NCBI GenBank assembly: GCA_037447655.1
Contig: JBBHKE010002543.1
Coordinates: 1-64,000 of the forward strand
Length of the DNA: 64,000 nt
Reading direction: 5' to 3'
DNA from: Zygnema cylindricum
Lineage: Eukaryota > Streptophyta > Zygnematophyceae > Zygnematales > Zygnemataceae
The notes under the pieces are model-generated. The model was given only the letters and a program-made list of their open reading frames with translations, was not told the origin of the DNA and did no database searches. This document shows positions 10,755 to 34,744 of this stretch, one piece after another. Every line of letters starts with the position of its first letter. Position 1 is the first letter of the stretch. Both the position numbers and the translations under genes were made by a program.

Positions 10755-11527
10755 GGGTGTGTTCCCATGTGTTCAAGTAAGGGTTTTTTTCCGTCGTTTT
10801 CATAAAAAAAAAGACTTCCAACGAGAAAATATTATGCCGTACGAAAAATGGGCAAGAACACAAGTACATTTTGCGTAATCTTGGAACTTTGGAAGGTACA
10901 ACAATTTGGGGTTATTATCATCGCGACCCACTTCCAGCTCATCTTCACACTTGCACTGGAATAAAATCGCGACCTGATTTTAATCAAAATACTACCCTAT
11001 TGACGAATAGAAAACCTGAATTGCATGCGTCAAACGTTTTCGATTTTTTTTTCACAGTTCCGAGAGTACACGAAAAAAAGGTTGTTTGTCCGTTTGCAAA
11101 CAATTCGTTTGTTTGTTTGGTTGTACGGAATTTCTCTCCAGCAAGGGTCTCCGAAGATTACAGCGGTGTAGTGACCGTCTACAATGTCACGCAGACAATT
11201 CAATGGCACTTTCACGATTGTACAACCCATTTATAGGCATAGGCGATTGCTTATGTTGTCCACTTTTGGGCGTCTACAGATATCCAGAGCTCGTCGGCGT
11301 CGACAAATGTCCAAAGATTGTCCAGCCCGTTGGCATCTACAAATGTCTACAGTTTGTTTGCCTCTACATGTGTTGCGAGATATTGGCGACGTTTACAACT
11401 GTCACATATTCGAAGTAATAAAGGCGCAAGTAACAATTGACTTAGGCACATTTTGGAAAGTACACCGTAAATCTGCTTTAAAATCCAAAGTGACGTTTCA
11501 AAGTTTCGGTTACATGGGAACACACCC
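10755..11527. mobile_element. MITE with GGGTGTGTTCCCATGT inverted ends
   Basis: Sixteen-base ends GGGTGTGTTCCCATGT (10755-10770) and ACATGGGAACACACCC (11512-11527) are perfect complements. Flanks are TTA and TAA, so a TA duplication is clear and a three-base TWA duplication is possible. The interior (11168-11410) contains degenerate repeats around GGCGTCTACA and AAATGTC. No protein is supported. Confidence 0.6.
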
Positions 11528-11794
11528 TAAACTCTTTCGTTATAACTGCCTTTGCCTTGCCAATGGTTAAGGGAAGATATTACGCGCACAAGAGGCCCGT
11601 CGGGTGCCGCCACGTGGAATTTTTTTTAGCTTTCGAAGGAGCTGCTTCTAACGCGGATTTGCGTTCGTAGCCGCTCAACTCCGTTCGTTCGCCGTGGTCG
11701 AATGTCGCCAGATCCGACAATTTCGTTTTTTGAACCGTTACGGTGGCTGCCATGGCCTTCCCAACCACCGATGAAGCATCAATGATGTTCAAAT

Positions 11795-12251
11795 CATAAT
11801 TCAAAAGTAGGTGTTTTCTATTGTAGGCCTTTTGTAGGCGCCTTTATCGTAAGTTGTGTTATGGGCTTTTCATGTGATCTTCTTGAATCGCTACTTTGAT
11901 CAGCGACCGTCTGATCGTCCAAATCTGACGACTGTCCTATCGTAAGTTGTGTTATGGGCTTTTCATGTGATCTTCTTAGATTGCTACTTTGATCAACGAG
12001 CGTGCGATCGTCCAAATCTGGCGGTTTAAATAAAAAATACCTCAAAACTCACAAAAAAATAATTTTTTGTCTGAATGTTTTTCAAAATTTAGACATGACG
12101 TTTAATTCTCTATCGATCGATGTGCAACTCAGCCCTGTTACTATTTTTTTCATTTTGCAACCAATACAATATGGCTCTTAAGGTCATATTGTATGTTTTG
12201 CATATAACAGACATATTGTATGGGCCTACTTTCACCTACTTTTGAACTATG
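11795..12251. mobile_element. hAT-type MITE, CATAATTC copy, perfect 8-bp duplication
   Basis: Ends CATAATTCAAAAGTAGG and CACCTACTTTTGAACTATG are flanked by GTTCAAAT on both sides (11787-11794 and 12252-12259). The element carries a 93-bp near-exact internal tandem duplication (11845-11937 and 11938-12030). It is non-coding. Confidence 0.85.
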
Positions 12252-12309
12252 GTTCAAATTCGGTACGCCCACCTTCTGCGGGCCCATGAGTTTGAAAGGC
12301 ATTCACCTA

Positions 12310-12870
12310 CACCGCCAATCGCTATTTGAGTACAGGTTTCTTTAGCGTATAGGAATAATTACAGTGATTTACGCTTATTAGGAATTTGAATTTTTTCATA
12401 AAAAACATACATTCTAATTGTTTACTAATGCTAATTTGGTTGTTTGAAAAAAATATATGTTGGTCGCAAACATGCTTACACTAATATAAGTATTTGTACA
12501 AAATTTGACAAATCGTACACAAATCGTACGTTCACACAATCGAAACGTGGTTGCTGGACGAACACGTGCGAATTTGATATTAGATAGCCCGATTTTATCC
12601 CTTTTTTAGAGCGCAAATTCTCAAGCGTCCGCGGTTACTAAAAATCATTAATTATACTTCTTCATTTAAAAAGGTACAATTTTGTACGGTCTGACACTTA
12701 CCGTACATCACACTATTTAAATGACAACGTACTTTCGTTTTTACGCTAATTGGACAAAAAACCCTAAATGGCGTAAAAGAAAAAACATAATAATTTATGC
12801 CATTTAAGAATTTGGAAAAAAAAAAGCTGGACCGAATTAGCGTTCAATACGCTAATAGCGGTTGGCGGTG
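12310..12870. mobile_element. TA-flanked MITE, CACCGCCAATCG family
   Basis: Ends CACCGCCAATCGCTATT and GCTAATAGCGGTTGGCGGTG enclose 561 bp, with TA at 12308-12309 and 12871-12872. The interior contains the family's conserved block near 12590-12620 (GAGCGCAAATTC). TA duplication fits Tc1/mariner-type MITEs by inference. Confidence 0.7.
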
Positions 12871-12877
12871 TACAGTA

Positions 12878-13441
12878 CACCGCGAATCGCTATTAGTGTA
12901 GAAGTTTTTTAAGTGTATAGAGATAATTTCAGTTATTAACGCTAATTGGGAATTTGGAAATTTTCAAAAAAATATACATTCTAATTTTTTAGTAATACTA
13001 ATTTGGGATTTTCAAAAAATTAAATACCCGTCGCAAACATGCTTTCACTAATATAGGTAGCCGTACAAAATCTGACAAATCGCACACAAATCGTACGTTC
13101 AAACTGTCAACCACGCAGTTGTCGGTCGAATATGTGCGAACGTGATTTTTGACAACCGGATTTCATCCTCTTTTTAGAGCGCACATTCATATGCGTGCGC
13201 GGCTATGTTAAACTTTTTTTTGTGCTTTTTCACTTAAAAAGGTACATTTTTGTGCAATCTGACACTGACCATACACCACACTATTTAAATCGCAATGTAC
13301 TTTCGTTTGTTACTCTAATGGGAACAGAACCCTAGATGGCGTAAAGTAAAAAATAGAATCATTAATGCTATTTTTTTTGTTTTTTTTCGAAATTTGAGGG
13401 AACCGAATTATCGTTCAATACGCTAATGGCGATTCGCGGTG
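12878..13441. mobile_element. TA-flanked MITE, second copy immediately downstream
   Basis: Ends CACCGCGAATCGCTATTAG and GCTAATGGCGATTCGCGGTG enclose 564 bp with TA at 12876-12877 and 13442-13443. Only seven bases separate it from the copy ending at 12870. The two share organisation but are clearly diverged, so this is not a fresh duplication. Confidence 0.7.
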
Positions 13442-13443
13442 TA

Positions 13444-14864
13444 TTGTAGAAACATGGAAATTTTTTATTGTTGCGTACAGTCATCGTAGCTTCCATTTGT
13501 TTTTACATAATGGTAAAACGACCCTGATTTAGTATCAAATTCTCATTGATGGTAATAGGACCCTAATGTAGTATAAAATACTCATCAGTTAGATTGAACA
13601 AACGATTCATGTGATTTGACCGAGGGTCTCTCCCTTCGCAATTACGCACGAGCTAAACGGTGTGTAATATAGGAATTAGTATATGATTTTTTTGTTTTAA
13701 AGTCAAAGACTTTGAATGCAAATTTTTTGTTTCGTGTCTCCTAAAATATTGCTTTATTATAACTGTCATACAAGTTTTTTGGATGCATTAGTGAGGTTTA
13801 TAGATGATTAAGCTTATAGATCAATCTTCAATTGGAGGAATGAATTTAAAGTAATTCGCAAAAAAAAAGTTAACTTAGTTCCAACTTCAAATTTCAAAAG
13901 GCCCTTTAAGGCTAACGGTATGATTGTTTTTGGCACATAAAGAAATGAGGAATTTAGTCGAAGGAGACATAAATGTTCAAGAACCTTTGTCTAATGCAGT
14001 AGGCTTTACATACAATCTGTGGCTCTAAATCAAAGTCCGTCTTACCTGATGCATAACAGGTTATTGACAGCTTATCCTTTATAATAGGAGAGAGTGCCCT
14101 TCAAAGCGCGTGCAGAATCGAGGAACTGACCCACAAAAATGGGTCAAAATACAAAAAAGGCTTGCTAAACAAGTAAAGAGGGCTCACAAGGAAATTTTGA
14201 AGTTGTGAGGGTTCGATGGGAAACTAGAAGAGGGAAGGGATTAGTTAGGACAAACCGAAGAATAAAAACCCCTGAGACGTTGGGAACCACAACGTAGAGG
14301 GGCAATACAGACAATAGAAGAGCAATATAGTACCGACACTAAAGGAGTTGTACAAAAATCTTGACTTACAACCTAGTGACAAGAAATGTGAAGAGTCTAC
14401 TATTATGGTAATAGGTACAAAATCAAGAAGAAATTCATCGGAGGACCTTATCGTGGATGATGATCCGCATCTATCATCATGCGAGGGGTTTCTTAGGCCT
14501 TAAGTGGCGGGGCCTCTTGTGGAATATAGAGGATATAAGTAGATAAGATTGTGGCCTTGACAAAGATCCACGACCTCTTTCACACTAGTACACATTATGA
14601 TTCGCAAAATGTGAGGATCTTAGTGGTATTTTGTATAAAGGGATAATTGAGTCGTCTAAAGCTCGAATCGTGGACCTTCTAATTAGAGCCAACAACGCCA
14701 CTCCTCCCCAACCTGTCTAGGTATCTTTAGAGCCAACAACGCCACTCCTCCCCAACCTGTCTAGGTATCTTCCTTGACGGTCCATTTGATTAACAAGCAA
14801 GCTTGAGTAAATTTTATAACCTGAAAATGGAAGGACAAACCTTACCTCTCTCTCCCTCTCTCTT

Positions 14865-14895
<31 letters not shown>

Positions 14896-14910
14896 CTCTC
14901 TCTCTCTCTC
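13444..14910. other. Intergenic region upstream of the kinase, no gene seen
   Basis: I find no domain-bearing ORF. A 44-bp exact tandem duplication occupies 14684-14771 (AGAGCCAACAACGCCACTCC repeated). A pyrimidine microsatellite of TCTC and TTTC runs from about 14844 to the assembly gap. Confidence 0.5.
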
Positions 14911-15525
14911 NNNNNNNNNNNNNNNNNNNNNNNNNNNNNNNNNNNNNNNNNNNNNNNNNNNNNNNNNNNNNNNNNNNNNNNNNNNNNNNNNNNNNNNNNN
15001 NNNNNNNNNNNNNNNNNNNNNNNNNNNNNNNNNNNNNNNNNNNNNNNNNNNNNNNNNNNNNNNNNNNNNNNNNNNNNNNNNNNNNNNNNNNNNNNNNNNN
15101 NNNNNNNNNNNNNNNNNNNNNNNNNNNNNNNNNNNNNNNNNNNNNNNNNNNNNNNNNNNNNNNNNNNNNNNNNNNNNNNNNNNNNNNNNNNNNNNNNNNN
15201 NNNNNNNNNNNNNNNNNNNNNNNNNNNNNNNNNNNNNNNNNNNNNNNNNNNNNNNNNNNNNNNNNNNNNNNNNNNNNNNNNNNNNNNNNNNNNNNNNNNN
15301 NNNNNNNNNNNNNNNNNNNNNNNNNNNNNNNNNNNNNNNNNNNNNNNNNNNNNNNNNNNNNNNNNNNNNNNNNNNNNNNNNNNNNNNNNNNNNNNNNNNN
15401 NNNNNNNNNNNNNNNNNNNNNNNNNNNNNNNNNNNNNNNNNNNNNNNNNNNNNNNNNNNNNNNNNNNNNNNNNNNNNNNNNNNNNNNNNNNNNNNNNNNN
15501 NNNNNNNNNNNNNNNNNNNNNNNNN
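14911..15525. other. Assembly gap (615 N)
   Basis: There are 615 consecutive undetermined bases. The gap begins inside a CT microsatellite, a likely cause of assembly failure. Any ORF drawn across it is meaningless. Confidence 0.99.
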
Positions 15526-15599
15526 GCTGCGGAGCGAAATCGCTATATCTCAACCTTTAAAAATGACAGAGGGCAAGAGGGGAGAGGAGAGGTGAGAGG

Positions 15600-15835
15600 A
15601 GAGTCACCTTTTATTTTTCTCCCCTTCTCCCCTACTCCTCGTGTCCCCTCTCCCATATCCCTCCTTTTTTCCCTCCCTCACACCCTCCCTATTTCCTCTC
15701 TCGCCCTCCCTCCCTCCCTCAAAAAGAAGGGAGAGAGAGGTAGGAAAACAGGGAGGGAGAGGGCAGAGGGGAGGGGGGAGATGGGAGAGGGGAGAGGAGA
15801 GTGGAGAGGAGAGGGGAGAACGGGAGACAAAAAGT
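15600..15835. repeat. Pyrimidine tract followed by complementary purine tract
   Basis: About 100 bases of CCCTCC/TCTCC-rich sequence (15612-15720) are followed after an AAAAAG turn by about 110 bases of GGGAGAG-rich sequence. The two halves are roughly complementary and could form an imperfect hairpin or triplex. It sits about 350 bp upstream of the kinase start. Confidence 0.6.
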
Positions 15836-16187
15836 AAAAATTTCCAACTCTATATCGCTAAAGCGAGGCGTCGGCGATATATCGGCGGATACATACCAAA
15901 CCGCCATACCGCGCGAGAAACGGCACCCCTGTTTTTTATTCCGTACTGAAAACCGTTTGTACGGTTACGGTACGTTCCATTAAGATTTCTTTACACCGTC
16001 TCATCGTCGCCACGATTTTCCTACCCACTCTGCGTTCCAAATCCAAAGTAAACCTGCCGTTAGTACATTTCGAATTCTTCCGTTAGTACGATAATTGTCG
16101 GTGCAAAAATTCGCTTGACTTGAGGGTACATCACTTTCAGCAGGCCACACGTGTACAGCTAATCATTTTCGATGTTTTTTTGAGCGC

Positions 16188-29178
<12,991 letters not shown>

Positions 29179-30868
29179 GAAATTTTGGAAATTTTAAGGA
29201 AATTCTGAGGTTACTTGTGCTAAGTGACTTGAAAATTATTTCTACCTCTGAAAAACAAAATGAAAATTGGAGATCTGGAGTGAAATATAACATGCAAGAA
29301 CAGACGCAGAAGGAAAGAAGGAGAACGGAACGGACTTCCCAACAGAATTTTTCTTAAGGGTCGTGTGTAATTTTAAGAGGACATCCTACCAATTTGTTTG
29401 AAAAACTTCCTGCATCCGGACAATTACAAAAGTTTTTTGTTCTTTCTTTTTGGGGAGGGATTTCTGATTTTGCTTTTGAAAGAACAAAGGTTTCAAGAGA
29501 GACAGTTAGTTGAAAAGAATTTGAAGACTCTAAATCAGAAATGGGGAACATAGAGTCTTTGGAAAGGGAGGAAGTTTGAAGGATGTGGCACATCTATGAA
29601 GGCCAATAGTCTTGGTTTGTCGATATTTCTTAACAAATTGATAGTATCGCACAGGTTATTGTTAAATTAGTTCATACCTTATTCATATATAAATTAGTAT
29701 AATTTATATCCATGGATTCGACAAGTATACAAGGCAACAAATTTGGCATATGACTCTTTACTGTGCGGTACATTCAAGAATAGTCATATTCCTTGTCTTG
29801 AGTTAGCCTCTTTTTCTTTGGTTTTCAAAGGCTCTAGATCAGGCTTCTGTGTTTTTTTTATTTTTATGATTTTTCAGTATCCGATGTGATTGCATAGTTT
29901 TGGTGATGATGATACCACCTGTTGAACTTAAAAGTTTATTTTATGACTGTGCCTTTTTTACTAGCCTAACAAAATCAAGGAAGTATTTTAGTGTAATTTA
30001 CTACATTGTAAATTGCTTCTAATTCTGTTGTTTCAGTTATTTCTGTTATGCATGACTAACTTTACTTTAGGGTTGGTTTTCCTTTGTTGTAATATGATTG
30101 GTTCCTAGCTCAAAGCTTGTGAGCAAACATTGTCGTTTCAAATCCAGCATAATTCCTAAGAACAGTCTCAGTATTCTATAATGATGGCAGCAGTATTAAT
30201 TACGTTTCCATGTACTGTATCGTTAGTCAACGGATTTTGTGGTTCAATGATTAATGATCAGAAGAACTTCAGCATCTGTTTCTGCTCCGCCAGGATTTTG
30301 TCCCTCTGTCGTTTTAACAATCCAACCATCCATTCATCAGTTCGTCCCTTGTTTTTTTAAATGTACACAATATTACCTGTCTGAAATTTTGTACATATAT
30401 GGATATATTGTAAGACGAGTAACAAATGTCTGAATCTGTAGTCATGTGAGTTTTCAGTAGCTGGTTACAACAGGTATCCAAGCTCTCATGAGAGGCTACA
30501 CCCTTATTAATTCTAGTAATATAAGATTTTTAGTTCCTTGCGTCCTACCCGGTGTACTTAAAAAAAAAAAAAAAAAAAAAAACTTAGTGAGTCGCGGTCA
30601 TACTTTAGTGCTGTTGTACCAAAAATAATCAGCAGCTTAACTAATCTCAAAATAAACTACGTAATCTCAGAGGGAGCACAAAACTCAGACAATGTGTTAC
30701 AAAACGTACAGTCATAAGATGGCCGACTATAAATGCACATTAACAAATTACGTATTGCCACGTGACATACTCAGGCCACTTAATAATGCATTGTTTTATA
30801 TTTTTGGGTAAAGTAAATACCCGCATGAGTTAGAGGAATAGACTTTCCCTTCTTGCCCCTTTCCTTCG
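29179..30868. other. Kinase 3' flank and intergenic sequence
   Basis: I see no further gene. The first few hundred bases are presumably 3' UTR, but I cannot place the cleavage site. A run of 23 A at 30560-30582 could be a microsatellite or the tail of an old retroposed transcript; no coding fragment is seen beside it. Confidence 0.5.
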
Positions 30869-31594
30869 ATGGTGAGCGACACCCGTATAATCAACCCTAT
30901 GAAACAAGTTGTGTTGGCATGTAACTTTTTCAAGGATCGTTTGGCCGAACTTAACCTTTCCGATCAATTGTCCAAGTGTGTTGTTTGGTTACGTCCTGGT
31001 ATTCTTCCTTCTTTTACTCCCGGCAGGATTTTTTGGACCCTTACTCCATTCGATGGGGTTTGTGTGTTGAGTTGCCAACTTGGTTCCGGTGCTTATGCAA
31101 CCCAATTTATTGATTATGCTCTTTAAGTAGATTTGACCCATGTGAAGGACTTTCCCAACCTTTGCTATTTTAACACGGTGTTTCCCCCACCACCCCTCCT
31201 ACCTTACCCGTACAACCCCACCGCCCAAGCATTCGTCTCATATCTTTCCGCCATTGACGATCACCTCACGGATGTCCTTTACACTTTGTTGGGCCATAGG
31301 GCTTTTGATCACGAGTCTAGGCCTACGACGTACATTCAGGCATCCCTTATTGTATCTATGGGAGGGAAGGGTTTAGTATTTACAGCATGTGCAACGCCCG
31401 CTACCTTCTTGAGGAGTTGGTGCCTTATTGCCTCCAGTCTTGTCTCTTGCTTTCTGGTTGGGGATACTCGTGTTATTGCTATTGTTAACCCTAGTGTTTC
31501 AAACAATCTTTTTCTTTTTAGCAATCAATTTTGGCAATGTCTTTTTCCATTTCTCCTCTTGCTTCAACGGATATGTCGGTTCTCTCCCCCATAG
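30869..31594 (+). pseudogene. Unidentified ORF region interrupted by TAA
   Basis: A frame of 85 codons beginning MVSDTRIINPMKQ stops at TAA (31124-31126). The same frame continues from 31133 for about 150 codons (LCYFNTVFPPPPLLPYPYNP; FVSYLSAIDDHLTDVLYTLL). The composition looks coding and the two parts are probably one broken gene. Fragments in other frames continue to about 31940 and overlap a repeat that recurs at 32684-32880, which suggests a mobile-element protein. I recognise no family. Confidence 0.35.
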
Positions 31595-31834
31595 GTGCAA
31601 AACCAGATGCGTGTGTGCATAAATTAATTCATAATCAATTTGTCACCATCGTCCAATACGTGCTACTCAAGGAGCTTCACCTTAATTCTTCGAGTGCTCG
31701 GTTTCTCTCTTACTGTGGGCTTGGTTCCAAATCTTGGCTATTGGCTACATCTATTCCCTCCACGCAACGTTTCACATGTGTTCAATTCACCACCAATGTG
31801 CTCAATTCAACACCGCACTCGAGTTCAAGCTCGG

Positions 31835-32022
31835 TGTCGTGCATGCAACCAATTACACCAAGAAGCATGCAACCCAATCAGCTGTACAGAAAAGGTGGAA
31901 CAAACGAGCAATGAAAATCCTAAAGCAAAAAATGTATAATTCAAAGCCAAAATGAATATAACAATGTGAAAAGGAAATAACAGGTGGAAAGGAAGGTGAG
32001 TGGGAAGCCGAGAGAGAGATCT
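31835..32022. repeat. Direct repeat of about 190 bp, copy 1
   Basis: The sequence around CAATTACACCAAGAAGCATG through GGGAAGCCGAGAGAGAGATC recurs at 32684-32880 with about 90% identity. In one frame both copies read HATNYTKKHATQ or close to it, so the repeat may be the end of a coding region. Together with 32684-32880 it may bound an insertion or be a remnant of terminal repeats. Confidence 0.65.
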
Positions 32023-32310
32023 ATTTATCCATGTACTCCCAAACTATGAGAGTACAAACCTAACGCAATCGCGTAAGTACTAACGAAATAGCCAAAGTAC
32101 TAATTCCTAACATTTGCTAACTAACCAATAGCGTGCAGGTATTCTAATGTACGATTTGCGCCTAGTTTGGGTCCTGGCCAATAAGCGACTAGAACCATAT
32201 GCCTACGTTACAAAATTCACAATCCGCGGATTGAAACCCTTCCTAACTATAACGAAATGCGTGAACCTACATGGGTTCACGACTTAAATTACAACCAATC
32301 AGCGTGCGTC

Positions 32311-32462
32311 GCCAACATTTCGATATTGCACGTCGCGTCAACAATGTTCTGAAATGATACGTCGCGTCACCAACATTTTGAAACCGTACGTCACGTCACC
32401 AAACGTTTCGAAATCATACGTTGCGTAATTAATGTCTAGAATTCGTACGTCGCGTCCACCAA
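32311..32462. repeat. Degenerate minisatellite, about 30-bp unit
   Basis: Five successive units share AACATTTCGAAA-like sequence followed by (T/C)ACGTCGCGTCACC. Units differ at several positions, so the array is old. It lies between the two copies of the 190-bp direct repeat. Confidence 0.6.
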
Positions 32463-32683
32463 AATCTGCGACAGAAAACTAAGGTAGGGACGTCGTCGCT
32501 CACGCGAATATGTATCTTCGTGTTACCCGCGGAATTCCCGGCGTCACTTCGATCACCGTACACGGTAATACCTGCGTCATCACACAATTTGTACCCCAAA
32601 TGGAATTAGTGTGGTTGCAACACGTAAAATTCATACAAACGAACTAAAATAAATACCGACACGACACGGCATGACAGCTGTCG

Positions 32684-32880
32684 TGAATGCGACTAATTAC
32701 ACCAAGAAGCATGCAACCCAACCAGCTGTACAGACAAGGTGAAACAAACGAGCAATGAAAATCCCAAAGCAAAAGAATTATAATACAAAGCAAAAATGAA
32801 TATGACAACGTGAAAAGGAAATAACAGGTGGAAAGGATAAAAGGTGGAAGGTGAGTGGGAAGCCGAGAGAGAGATCCATT
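32684..32880. repeat. Direct repeat of about 190 bp, copy 2
   Basis: This is the partner of 31835-32022. It has a small insertion (AAAGGTGGAAGG-like) near its end and abuts a run of ten C just before the stop of the minus-strand protease ORF at 32901. Confidence 0.65.
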
Positions 32881-32900
32881 TATTCCCCCCCCCCGGCTCC

Positions 32901-34133
32901 TTAGCCTGCGGAGGAGCTAGCCAACACAATCGAAATCCCGCGAAGACGAGAATCGAAAGTCTCCTCTGTAATAAGTATCCCCTTCGAATCAAGATCTTGC
33001 GAAAAATCATACAAATAACGTGAAGCACCAATCTTGGTATGCTCCTTAATAGTCCTGTAATATGCACCCTGTGAACTTAACATCCCATTAGGATTCATCT
33101 TGACGATCGAGAGAATGCATGGAGAGATGTCTGTATCTCTTGTGTCGATACCAGCATAAGCCGGAAATGTTGTCATCGAATGAGCCATGATAAGCAATGG
33201 GTTAGATGCCGAAATAAGTGGAAGGCAAATATTCCCCTTAGGAAAGTGATTGGGTTTGTAAAAGAATATCTGGTCATGCATATCTATACCGCCACCGACC
33301 CGAAATATAACGTCACAGCCAACCAAACATTCGTAATCGCTACACTTAGTAACGAGTGTATGGGAAGAAATAACATAAAAATCAGTTTTAGTTTCTATTT
33401 GAAAACGAAAAACGAGGGGGTCCTTGGTGATTCCAAAGACCGGCTGGGTGGTACCAGCTGAAGTAAGTAAACGGGTGGCCGTGGTTTGCAGCTTATCTGC
33501 CGTAAGGCCAAGCTTCAACGCGAATCTGGATCCGAGGATCACGGGTTTGGCTCCGGTGTCCATGAGAGGGAGGGAAGGGGCGACACCATTGACTGTGAAT
33601 GAGTGTCGGCTGTTATCAAGAAAGCTAATGTGGGGATCGAATGTACAACGTTCTTCCGCCGAAATTGGCTTGACCGCTAACAGATTGCGATTTAACTGCA
33701 ACGCGCGTAAAGCAGCGGCTGCAGCGACCTCACCTGAAATAGGGGAGGCCTTCGGCACTTCCTCAATCATAGACGACAGGATGCTCAACCGCTCCTTGAC
33801 GCTATGAGCATTTTGGATTGTACTATCGAAGATTGTAAGTGCTTCAGCTACGATTGCCGGAGCCGTTTCCGGAAGAGGGGAGAGAGTTTCTTTCTCAAAA
33901 GATAATGGGATTTGAGAATTTGTTAATTTTCCAACTCGATTATGATCTTCCGAGCCTTTGTCTAACGTGGCTGCTCGATGTTGGACGGTAAAATCCTGAA
34001 GGGTTCGACCGGCCAAAGTCGACATATAAACGACCGTTCGGGCCATTCCGGTAAACTGCGGCTTCATTTCCGTCATGAAGGTTGCGAATTGTTCCTTCAT
34101 CGTAGCTGCCATAGTAGCTTGCAACTCTATCAT
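32901..34133 (-). CDS. Retroelement aspartic protease ORF (410 aa)
   Basis: The ORF is open for 410 codons and contains LPLMDTGAKPVILGSRFAL, a retropepsin-type active site with the catalytic aspartate at residue 192 (codon 33560-33558). The following region (CSDYECLVGCDVIFRVGGGI) resembles the second half of the fold. The N-terminal 180 residues show no domain. It follows two gag ORFs on the same strand. No reverse transcriptase or integrase follows, so the element is truncated or non-autonomous. In the family the protease cleaves the gag polyprotein inside the particle. Confidence 0.7.
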   Translation of the reverse strand: MIELQATMAATMKEQFATFMTEMKPQFTGMARTVVYMSTLAGRTLQDFTVQHRAATLDKGSEDHNRVGKLTNSQIPLSFEKETLSPLPETAPAIVAEALTIFDSTIQNAHSVKERLSILSSMIEEVPKASPISGEVAAAAALRALQLNRNLLAVKPISAEERCTFDPHISFLDNSRHSFTVNGVAPSLPLMDTGAKPVILGSRFALKLGLTADKLQTTATRLLTSAGTTQPVFGITKDPLVFRFQIETKTDFYVISSHTLVTKCSDYECLVGCDVIFRVGGGIDMHDQIFFYKPNHFPKGNICLPLISASNPLLIMAHSMTTFPAYAGIDTRDTDISPCILSIVKMNPNGMLSSQGAYYRTIKEHTKIGASRYLYDFSQDLDSKGILITEETFDSRLRGISIVLASSSAG

Positions 34134-34171
34134 TTCTCTCTCTCTCTACAAGAAATTTTAGGAGGAGAAGA

Positions 34172-34744
34172 TTATTTTTCGGTCTCCTTAGGTGGGGTGA
34201 CCGGCTTGGTGGAACAGGCGCGAATACCCCCATTATTGATCTGATTTTGATATAAGAACTCTGGGTTATTAATATGGCATCGATGGGCGTAATGTCCCAT
34301 ATGCTGACAGTGAGTGCATGTGGCCATCTTATCAGGACACATGCGGGCCTCATGCCCTGTTTCCTCGCAACGAAAACATGATCTGTTTCCCGAGTTAAAC
34401 AGGAGAGCTCCCATGGCAGGCACCTTCAGATGCCTAATGTTGGGCCCTGGATTGCTTGGTGGGGAAGGTGGGGAAGCGACTTCCGATCGGTCATGAGATT
34501 CCCACCAAAATGATTGCATCTCATATTCTACAGCATGCTGAACGGCTTGGTCAAAAGTGAACTTCAAGCCGTAGGTTTGAGTTAGATGACTCTGGATAAA
34601 TTTCTTTGACTGACTCGGAAACAGTCCTACGAATTTTTGGACAGATTCAACATTCGACATTAAGTCCGGCAATGCTTCCTGAAATGCTTCCATACGAGCA
34701 CGCATGGCAGGAGCAGTCTCTCCCGATATTCGTTCAAAGTTCAT
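34172..34744 (-). CDS. Retroelement gag C-terminal part with two zinc knuckles
   Basis: The 190-codon ORF carries two CX2CX4HX4C knuckles, CFRCEETGHEARMC (residues 123-136) and CTHCQHMGHYAHRC (143-156), preceded by a helical segment ending in WWESHDRSE. These bind RNA in gag nucleocapsids. Its ATG overlaps the TAA of the upstream ORF by one base (TAATG at 34746-34742). The next ORF starts 38 bases after its stop in another frame, after TTTCTTGTAG. Frame shifts by decay are an equally good explanation for the ORF breaks. Confidence 0.75.
   Translation of the reverse strand: MNFERISGETAPAMRARMEAFQEALPDLMSNVESVQKFVGLFPSQSKKFIQSHLTQTYGLKFTFDQAVQHAVEYEMQSFWWESHDRSEVASPPSPPSNPGPNIRHLKVPAMGALLFNSGNRSCFRCEETGHEARMCPDKMATCTHCQHMGHYAHRCHINNPEFLYQNQINNGGIRACSTKPVTPPKETEK

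Noticed and set aside
14717-15837. ORFs crossing the assembly gap
   Set aside because: 615 of their bases are N; the visible ends are microsatellite and low-complexity sequence.
33180-34244. Plus-strand ORFs over 33.2-34.2 kb
   Set aside because: They are shadows of the minus-strand protease and gag ORFs, which carry recognisable motifs.
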